A DNA stretch of 64,000 nt from Streptomyces flavofungini (GTDB lineage: Bacteria; Actinomycetota; Actinomycetes; Streptomycetales; Streptomycetaceae). Below the pieces are notes generated by a model, which saw only the letters and a program-made list of their open reading frames with translations, was not told the DNA's origin and ran no database searches. This document shows, piece by piece, positions 58,979 through 64,000 of this stretch; the stretch's first letter is position 1, and the number at the start of each line of letters is the position of its first letter. The stretch covers positions 124,001 to 188,000 of the forward strand of contig NZ_BMVR01000014.1 in assembly GCF_014650815.1 (NCBI RefSeq), written 5' to 3'. The position numbers were made by a program, and so were the translations under genes.

Positions 58979-59655
58979 GCGCGGGCCGCCCTCGTCCAGG
59001 GCGTGAGCAGCCGTTGTACGCCGAGCAGCAGCAGGTCGGCGAGGACGGCGATGAGCACGCAGAGCACGGAGGCGGTGAGGACCTGGGCCTTGAAGTAGGT
59101 GTTCATCCCGGAGTAGATGAGGTTGCCGAGCCCGCCGAAGCCGACGATCGCGCCGACGGTGACGAGCGAGACCGCCGAGACGGTGGCGATGCGCAGGCCC
59201 GCCATGGCGGCGGGCAGGGCGAGCGGCAGCTCGACGGTCAGGAGCAGCCGGATCGGGCCGTAGCCCATGCCGCGGGCGGCCTGCCGGGTGTCCTCGGGCA
59301 CGGCGCGCAGGCCCGCGAGGATGTTCCGGACGAGCAGCGTCAGCGAGTACAGGACGAGCCCGGCGACGACCAGCGTCGAGGAGAGGCCGTACACAGGAAG
59401 CAGCAGCGAGAACATCGCGAGCGACGGGATCGTGTAGAGGACCGTGGTGACCGCGAGGACCGGTCCGGCGGCGAGGCCCCAGCGGCGGGAGACGACGGCA
59501 AGGGGCAGGGCGATGACGAGGGCGATCAGGACGGAGACCGCGGTGAGCTCCAGGTGCTGGAGCACGGCGTCGGCCAGGATCTCGCGGCGGGTGCTCAGGT
59601 ACTCGCCGCAGATCCATTCGTTGCGCGCGAGGCAGTCGTCCGGGGGCGCGGTCAC
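58975..59655 (-). CDS. Glycine betaine/choline ABC transporter permease (OpuC-type, second)
   Basis: This 226-residue permease starts at GTG 59655. It has LTAVSVLIALVIALPLAVVSRRWG, LAVTTVLYTIPSLAMFSLLLPVYG and EAA loop TRQAARGMGYGPIRLLLTVELPLALPAAMAGLRIATVSAVSLVTVGAIV. With the paralogue behind it, it forms the heterodimeric OpuC channel. The first gene of this minus-strand operon has no ATPase; that function should come from the convergent 55765 gene. Confidence 0.93.
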   Translation of the reverse strand: MTAPPDDCLARNEWICGEYLSTRREILADAVLQHLELTAVSVLIALVIALPLAVVSRRWGLAAGPVLAVTTVLYTIPSLAMFSLLLPVYGLSSTLVVAGLVLYSLTLLVRNILAGLRAVPEDTRQAARGMGYGPIRLLLTVELPLALPAAMAGLRIATVSAVSLVTVGAIVGFGGLGNLIYSGMNTYFKAQVLTASVLCVLIAVLADLLLLGVQRLLTPWTRAARA

Positions 59656-59772
59656 CTGTCCATTCCAGCGGGCCGCACAGGGGACGGCACCTGGTACTGG
59701 ACCGTACGGGGTGGGGCGCCGCCGGGGCCGTACGACTTAGCCGTACGACTTGGCCCTACGGCTTGCACGGAG

Positions 59773-60138
59773 CTACTCATCCGCCGCCTTCGCGTACTCC
59801 TGCGCCATGCCTCCCGCGAAGTCGTAGACCACGACCGGCTCCTCGCCCACGACCCAGGCATCGTGTCCCGGCGGGCAGACGAAGACATCGCCCGGACCGA
59901 CTTCGCTCTCGCCGCCGTCGTCCATGCGCAGGTGCATCCGCCCTTCGACGACATAGCCGTTGTGGTGAATCCGGCAGCTCGCGGTCCCCGCGATCGGACC
60001 CACGGACTCGGACCAGCGCCAGCCGGGTTCGAAGGTGCCCACAGCGAAATCCAGCCCTGTGAGATGGACGGCTTCCAGGTGACCGCGCGGGAAATCACGC
60101 CGCTCATCCGGTTTCTCGACCGCCTTGACCTCGATCAT
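59773..60138 (-). CDS. Cupin-domain protein
   Basis: This 121-residue single cupin has motif 1 YVVEGRMHLRMDDGGESEVGPGDVFVCPPGHDAW. The upstream metal ligands are less clear because motif GxHxHE is replaced by SCRIHHNGYVVEG. ATG 60138 was chosen over a longer 60249 frame because the core begins there. The small size and isolated position give no pathway clue. Confidence 0.85.
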   Translation of the reverse strand: MIEVKAVEKPDERRDFPRGHLEAVHLTGLDFAVGTFEPGWRWSESVGPIAGTASCRIHHNGYVVEGRMHLRMDDGGESEVGPGDVFVCPPGHDAWVVGEEPVVVYDFAGGMAQEYAKAADE

Positions 60139-60362
60139 GACGACTTCCTCCGCTCTGGGGACGTCACGTTCTCGGGCCAGTTGCCGCCGGGGGCTCCACG
60201 GCCGATGCCATCGCCAGCCGACCCCTTCACTCCATCGTCCGCCTGTCAACCCGGGGACGCCACCTGGGGGACTGCCCGCGGACGCGGTGAGCGGCCGCCG
60301 CCCTCTGTCGCCCGGCCGTGCGGCCGTCCTATGATCCGGACCCGCTCGTCCTGGGAGGACCC

Positions 60363-61379
60363 GTGGCTGTCGGACCCGCGACCGCTGAGACCGTCTACGA
60401 ACCCGTGCCGTACTGGGCCAGGATCCCGCACGGAGTGTGGCTCAAGGAGGCCACCTCCGTCGCCGTGGACTCCGAGGACCGGGTCTACGTCTTCAACCGC
60501 GGCAACATGCCCGTCCTCGTCTTCGACCGGGACGGGCAGGTCGTCGACATGTGGGGCAACGACACCCCGTTCGCGGGGACCGAGTTGTTCGAGGACCCGT
60601 ACGGCAACACGATGCCGCGCTGGCAGGGCTGCCGGTTCCAGCGCGCCCACGCCGTCACCGTCGACCACGAGGACCACCTCTGGCTCGTCGACGACATCGG
60701 CAACCGCGTCACCAAGACCGACCGGAAGGGGAACACGCTCCTGACCCTCGGCACCGGCCGCCCGGCGCCGTTCCAGAGCGGCGCGCCCTTCAACCGCCCC
60801 ACCGACGTGGCGATATCGCCCCGGACCGGCGACATCTTCGTGTCCGACGGCTACGGCAACTCGCGCGTCCACCGCTACGACGCCGAGGGCACCCATCTGC
60901 TGTCGTGGGGCGGTCCCGGCACCGACGAGGGCCGGTTCAGCCTTCCGCACGGGGTAGCGCTGTTCGGCGACGACGCGGTGATCGTCTGCGACCGCGAGAA
61001 CCACCGCGTCCAGGTCTTCTCCCTCGACGGCGGGTTCCGCACGTCCTGGCACGCCCACAAGGCGGTCGCCGTCTGCGCGGGCCGGGGCGCCGACACCAAC
61101 GTGTACGTCGCCGAGCAGGGGCCACCGCCGGTGCAGCGGGGCGTGCCGGGCCTCGGCCACAAGATCCAGATCTACGACCGCGCGGGGCGGCTCGTCACCC
61201 GGTTCGGCGCCGAACTGCCCGGCGAGGCCCCGGACCAGTTCAACTGGCTGCACAGTGTCGCGGTGGACTCCGAGGGCAGTGTGTACGCGGCGGAGGTGTC
61301 GTACGTCGAGGTCGGCAGCAAGCTGACGCCGCCGCGGGAGCTGGTGAGCCTGCGCAAGTGGCGGCGGGTGCGGGGCTGA
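60363..61379 (+). CDS. NHL-repeat beta-propeller protein (peptidyl-alpha-hydroxyglycine lyase-like)
   Basis: This 338-residue protein starts at GTG 60363 behind GGGAGG. Six or more NHL-type blades are visible: ATSVAVDSEDRVYVFNRGNMPVLVFDRDG, AHAVTVDHEDHLWLVDDIGNRVTKTDRKG, PTDVAISPRTGDIFVSDGYGNSRVHRYDAEG, PHGVALFGDDAVIVCDRENHRVQVFS, and LHSVAVDSEGSVYAAEVSY. There is no signal peptide. The pattern resembles the lyase domain of peptidylglycine monooxygenase and bacterial NHL proteins. Any enzymatic role is unproven; scaffold or binding function is equally possible. Confidence 0.88.
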   Translation: MAVGPATAETVYEPVPYWARIPHGVWLKEATSVAVDSEDRVYVFNRGNMPVLVFDRDGQVVDMWGNDTPFAGTELFEDPYGNTMPRWQGCRFQRAHAVTVDHEDHLWLVDDIGNRVTKTDRKGNTLLTLGTGRPAPFQSGAPFNRPTDVAISPRTGDIFVSDGYGNSRVHRYDAEGTHLLSWGGPGTDEGRFSLPHGVALFGDDAVIVCDRENHRVQVFSLDGGFRTSWHAHKAVAVCAGRGADTNVYVAEQGPPPVQRGVPGLGHKIQIYDRAGRLVTRFGAELPGEAPDQFNWLHSVAVDSEGSVYAAEVSYVEVGSKLTPPRELVSLRKWRRVRG

Positions 61380-61507
61380 TCCGCGGCAGGCGGTCCCGCG
61401 CGGCCCTCGCCACCGTGCACAGTCATACGCGGGCGCACGCCGCCGTACGCCGTCAGGACGCAGTCGTAGACCGCCGTACGCAGTCGGGCCGTTCACGCAA
61501 ACGGACC

Positions 61508-61533
61508 GCAAGTCTTGCGCTAATCTTGCGCGC
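61508..61533 (+). promoter_or_regulatory. Autoregulatory operator and leaderless promoter of LacI gene
   Basis: GCAAG-T-CTTGC (61508-61518) is a perfect 11-bp palindrome. TAATCT (61521-61526) follows, and ATG 61534 comes 7 nt later, implying a leaderless mRNA. A LacI/MalR-family repressor binding just upstream of its own gene would fit. Confidence 0.55.
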
Positions 61534-62544
61534 ATGACGCGACGACTTGCTCAGGTGGCGAAGAAGGTCGGGGTCAGCGAGGCCACGGTCAGCCGGGTAC
61601 TCAACAACAAGCCGGGGGTCTCGGAGTCCACCCGGCAGGCCGTCCTCTCCGCCCTCGACGTGCTCGGCTACGAACGGCCCACCCAACTGCGCGGCGAGCG
61701 CGCCCGCCTGGTGGGGCTCGTCCTGCCGGAGCTGCAGAACCCGATCTTTCCGGCGTTCGCCGAGGTGATCGGGGGCTCGCTCGCCCAGCAGGGGCTCACC
61801 CCGGTGCTGTGCACCCAGACCAAGGGCGGCGTCTCCGAGGCGGACTACGTGGAACTGCTGCTCCAGCAGCAGGTGTCGGGCGTCGTCTTCGCGGGCGGCC
61901 TGTACGCCCAGGCCGACGCGCCGCACGAGCACTACAAGCAGCTCGCCGCGCGCAACATCCCGGTGGTCCTGGTGAACGCGGCCATCGAGCACCTGGGCTT
62001 CCCCGCCGTCTCGTGCGACGACGCCGTGGCCGTCGAGCAGGCCTGGCGCCACCTCGTCTCGCTCGGCCACGAACGCATCGGCCTGGTGCTCGGACCCGCC
62101 GACCACCTGCCCTCGCAGCGCAAGCTGGCCGCGGCCCGCGCGCTGGCCGAGGCGGCGGGCGGGCCGCTCCCGGAGGAGCGGGTGGCGCGGGCGATGTTCT
62201 CGCTGGAAGGCGGCCAGGCCGCGGCGGCCCGGCTGCTCGACTCCGGTGTCACCGGCATCGTCTGCGCCAGCGACCCGCTCGCTCTCGGCGCCGTGCGGGC
62301 GGCCCGCCGCCGGGGTCTGGTGGTGCCGCGCGACGTGTCGGTGGTCGGCTTCGACGACTCCGCGTTCATGAACTGCACCGAGCCGCCGCTCACCACCGTC
62401 CGCCAGCCGATCGAGGCCATGGGCCGGGCTGCGGTCGAACTCCTCACCCTGCAGATCGCGGGCAGCACGGTGCCGTCGGGCGAGCTGCTCTTCGAGCCGG
62501 AGCTGGTGGTGCGGGGATCCACGGCACAGGCGGCGCGCGACTAG
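61534..62544 (+). CDS. LacI-family transcriptional regulator (MalR-like)
   Basis: This 336-residue protein has an N-terminal HTH (LAQVAKKVGVSEATVSRVLNNKPGVSESTRQAVLSALDVLGYERP). The sugar-binding core includes LPELQNPIFPAFAEVIGGSLAQQGLTPVLC, SCDDAVAVEQAWRHLVSLGHERIGLVLGP and VSVVGFDDSAFMNCTEPPLTTVRQP. DVLGYERP and TVRQP are close to what I recall of Streptomyces MalR (Reg1), so it is a MalR-like paralogue. It lies upstream of a sugar ABC binding-protein gene that it probably controls. Confidence 0.94.
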   Translation: MTRRLAQVAKKVGVSEATVSRVLNNKPGVSESTRQAVLSALDVLGYERPTQLRGERARLVGLVLPELQNPIFPAFAEVIGGSLAQQGLTPVLCTQTKGGVSEADYVELLLQQQVSGVVFAGGLYAQADAPHEHYKQLAARNIPVVLVNAAIEHLGFPAVSCDDAVAVEQAWRHLVSLGHERIGLVLGPADHLPSQRKLAAARALAEAAGGPLPEERVARAMFSLEGGQAAAARLLDSGVTGIVCASDPLALGAVRAARRRGLVVPRDVSVVGFDDSAFMNCTEPPLTTVRQPIEAMGRAAVELLTLQIAGSTVPSGELLFEPELVVRGSTAQAARD

Positions 62545-62591
62545 ACGTGGCGCCCGGCTGATCCCGTAGACGTGGCGCCCGACTGATCCCG
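62542..62591. repeat. 25-bp tandem duplication spanning the LacI stop codon
   Basis: Two adjacent 25-bp units (62542-62566 and 62567-62591) begin TAGACGTGGCGCCCG and differ by one base. The first unit starts exactly with the stop codon of the LacI gene. Confidence 0.9.
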
Positions 62592-62621
62592 GCCCGATCC
62601 GAACCCCTCCTTCCTGACAGT

Positions 62622-62640
62622 TGAATATTTTCAATTTCTG
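62622..62640. promoter_or_regulatory. TTGAA-TATT-TTCAA inverted repeat upstream of sugar-binding gene
   Basis: A/T-rich TTGAATATTTTCAA is an inverted repeat with 5-bp arms and a 4-nt centre, in the 228-bp region between the LacI gene and the ABC binding-protein gene. It could be an operator or part of the promoter. It does not match the LacI palindrome at 61508. Confidence 0.45.
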
Positions 62641-62772
62641 CGCGAGATATTGCGGCCTCATGTCGGCGGTGCTTGAGTAAGCGCCGCCGCACAGCACGCC
62701 GCTGTGGGCTTCCCCAGCTCCCGCCATGCCCTGCCCGCACGGGCGGTGGCGCTGCCCCAAAGGGGTCCACCG

Positions 62773-64000
62773 ATGAGAAGCACCGGGATACGCCGACCAC
62801 GCGTGCGCCGCACGCGTCGCACCCACCGCACCACCGCGGCCGCACTCGCCACCACGCTCGCCCTCACCGTGCTCACCGCCTGCGGCACCAGCAGCAGCGC
62901 CGACGGCGGTGGCGACGGCGGCAACGCGGACGCGGCCGACGCGGCCTCCCCGCTGGACCCGAAGACCAAGGTCACGCTCACCATCGACTGCATGCCGCCG
63001 GCCGCGGAGAAGGCCGAGCTGAAGCAGTGGAAGGAGGACGTGAAGGCGTTCAACGCGACGTACCCGAACGTCACCGTCAAGGGCAAGCAGACCGACCCGT
63101 GCCTGGAGCCGCCCCGGTTCACGGCGATGCTGAAGGCCAAGTCCCAACCGGACGTCTTCTACACGTACTTCACCGACCTCCAGCAGGTCCTCGACAACGA
63201 CGGCGCCACCGACATCAGCGCCTACGTCCACGACCGGTCCGTGCCCGCGCTCCGCGACATGGACCCCGACGTCCTGGACGTGCTGAAGAAGGACGGCAAG
63301 CTCTACGGCCTGCCCTACAGCAACTACACGATGGGCCTGCTGATCAACCGGCCGCTCTTCGAGAAGGCCGGACTCGACCCCGACGAGCCGCCCACCACCT
63401 GGGCCGAGGTGCGTACGGCGGCGAAGAAGATCGCGGCGCTCGGTGACGGCGTCGCCGGGTTCGGGGAGTACAGCGCGGGCAACAACGGCGGCTGGCACTT
63501 CACCGCCACCACCTACGGCCTCGGCGGCAGCATCGTCAACGCCGACGGCACCAAGGCCGCGTTCGACGACGACACCGGCAAGCGCATCCTCGACAACCTC
63601 AAGGCCATGCGCTGGGACGACGACAGCATGGGCAGGACGCAGCTCCTGAAGTGGGGCGACCTGCAGAAGCAGATGGCGTCCGGGAAGCTCGGCATGTTCC
63701 TCGCCGCGCCCGACGACATCACGTACATGGTGCAGAACCTCGGCGCGCAGTACGCGGACTTCGGGATGGCGCCGATCCCCGGGGGGAAGGCGACGCTCTT
63801 CGGCGGCAACGACTACATGATCAAGAAGGGCATCTCGTCCGACAAGGTCAAGGCCGCGATCGCCTGGATCAACTTCAAGTTCCTCACCCCCGGCAAGGGC
63901 CAGTTCGACTGGGCCCGCACCAAGGCGGACGGCCTGCCCGTGGGCCTGCCGCAGCCCAACTTCTGGACCGGCGCGGCCAAGACGACCGACGACAAGGCCC
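62773..64000 (+). CDS. Sugar ABC transporter extracellular solute-binding lipoprotein (partial, 3' end outside window)
   Basis: About 409 residues are visible. The signal peptide ends at lipobox LTVLTAC. The family 1 SBP core follows: KVTLTIDCMPPAAEKAELKQWKEDVKAFNATYPNVTVK, KSQPDVFYTYFTDLQQVLDN, KLYGLPYSNYTMGLLINRPLFEKAGLDPDEPPTTWAEVRTAAKKIAALG, and MASGKLGMFLAAPDDITYMVQNLG. ATG 62773 has AAAGGGG upstream. It is the first gene of a likely carbohydrate ABC operon controlled by the adjacent MalR-like LacI regulator. The ligand is unknown. Confidence 0.93.
   Translation, partial: MRSTGIRRPRVRRTRRTHRTTAAALATTLALTVLTACGTSSSADGGGDGGNADAADAASPLDPKTKVTLTIDCMPPAAEKAELKQWKEDVKAFNATYPNVTVKGKQTDPCLEPPRFTAMLKAKSQPDVFYTYFTDLQQVLDNDGATDISAYVHDRSVPALRDMDPDVLDVLKKDGKLYGLPYSNYTMGLLINRPLFEKAGLDPDEPPTTWAEVRTAAKKIAALGDGVAGFGEYSAGNNGGWHFTATTYGLGGSIVNADGTKAAFDDDTGKRILDNLKAMRWDDDSMGRTQLLKWGDLQKQMASGKLGMFLAAPDDITYMVQNLGAQYADFGMAPIPGGKATLFGGNDYMIKKGISSDKVKAAIAWINFKFLTPGKGQFDWARTKADGLPVGLPQPNFWTGAAKTTDDKA

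Overview
The window is very GC-rich actinobacterial chromosome, almost certainly Streptomyces. Codon third positions are strongly G/C, GTG and TTG starts are frequent, operon genes overlap by ATGA or GTGA, and the families present (ECF41 sigma factor, XRE/MmyB regulators, MalR-like LacI, nitrobindin, LutABC, LAXTG sortase signal) fit that genus. No rRNA, tRNA, insertion sequence, phage gene or CRISPR array was seen. Both ends cut through genes.

Layout. 1-5.5 kb: a truncated XRE regulator divergent from a two-gene operon, an HxlR/NmrA divergent pair, an ECF41 sigma factor with an SRPBCC gene behind a candidate autoregulated promoter, and a small membrane protein. 5.6-9.9 kb: alpha/beta hydrolase and HTH regulator around a perfect palindrome, then secreted sphingomyelinase and secreted FG-GAP protein. 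10-20.5 kb: the most striking region. Two divergent cobalamin riboswitches control, on the minus strand, a six-gene operon (sortase-anchored double-barrel protein, membrane-anchored beta-domain protein, ECF transporter T, A-A' and S components, BtuF-like protein). On the plus strand they control a secreted protein with the transcobalamin/intrinsic-factor domain order (alpha/alpha barrel, then DUF4430-like beta domain). I read this as a dedicated extracellular corrinoid capture and uptake system.

20.5-30 kb: nitrobindin, an anchored hypothetical, an MmyB-type regulator, a proline-rich membrane protein, DUF779, secreted phosphodiester glycosidase, beta-propeller and Tat-exported phosphodiesterase-like proteins. 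29-36.6 kb: a polyol-type catabolic operon (RbtT-like permease, two FGGY kinases, histidine phosphatase, 2-hydroxyacid dehydrogenase) opposite a DeoR regulator. 36.7-44 kb: an amidase, a 10-copy 19-bp minisatellite and a five-gene dipeptide/nickel ABC operon with a candidate Nur box, so probably nickel import. 44-50.4 kb: an acyl-CoA/beta-oxidation module. 50.4-56 kb: PIG-L deacetylase, S33 peptidase, and the lutABC lactate operon. 55.7-59.7 kb: a glycine betaine/choline OpuC-type transporter whose ATPase gene is convergent with its permease and binding-protein genes, separated by an 18-copy heptamer repeat. 59.8-64 kb: cupin, NHL-repeat protein, MalR-like LacI repressor and the start of a sugar ABC operon.

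A recurring feature is short tandem repeats (7, 9, 14, 19, 24, 25 and about 29 bp units) at gene junctions, most densely in the polyol operon. All functional calls come from reading the sequence; no database search was run.
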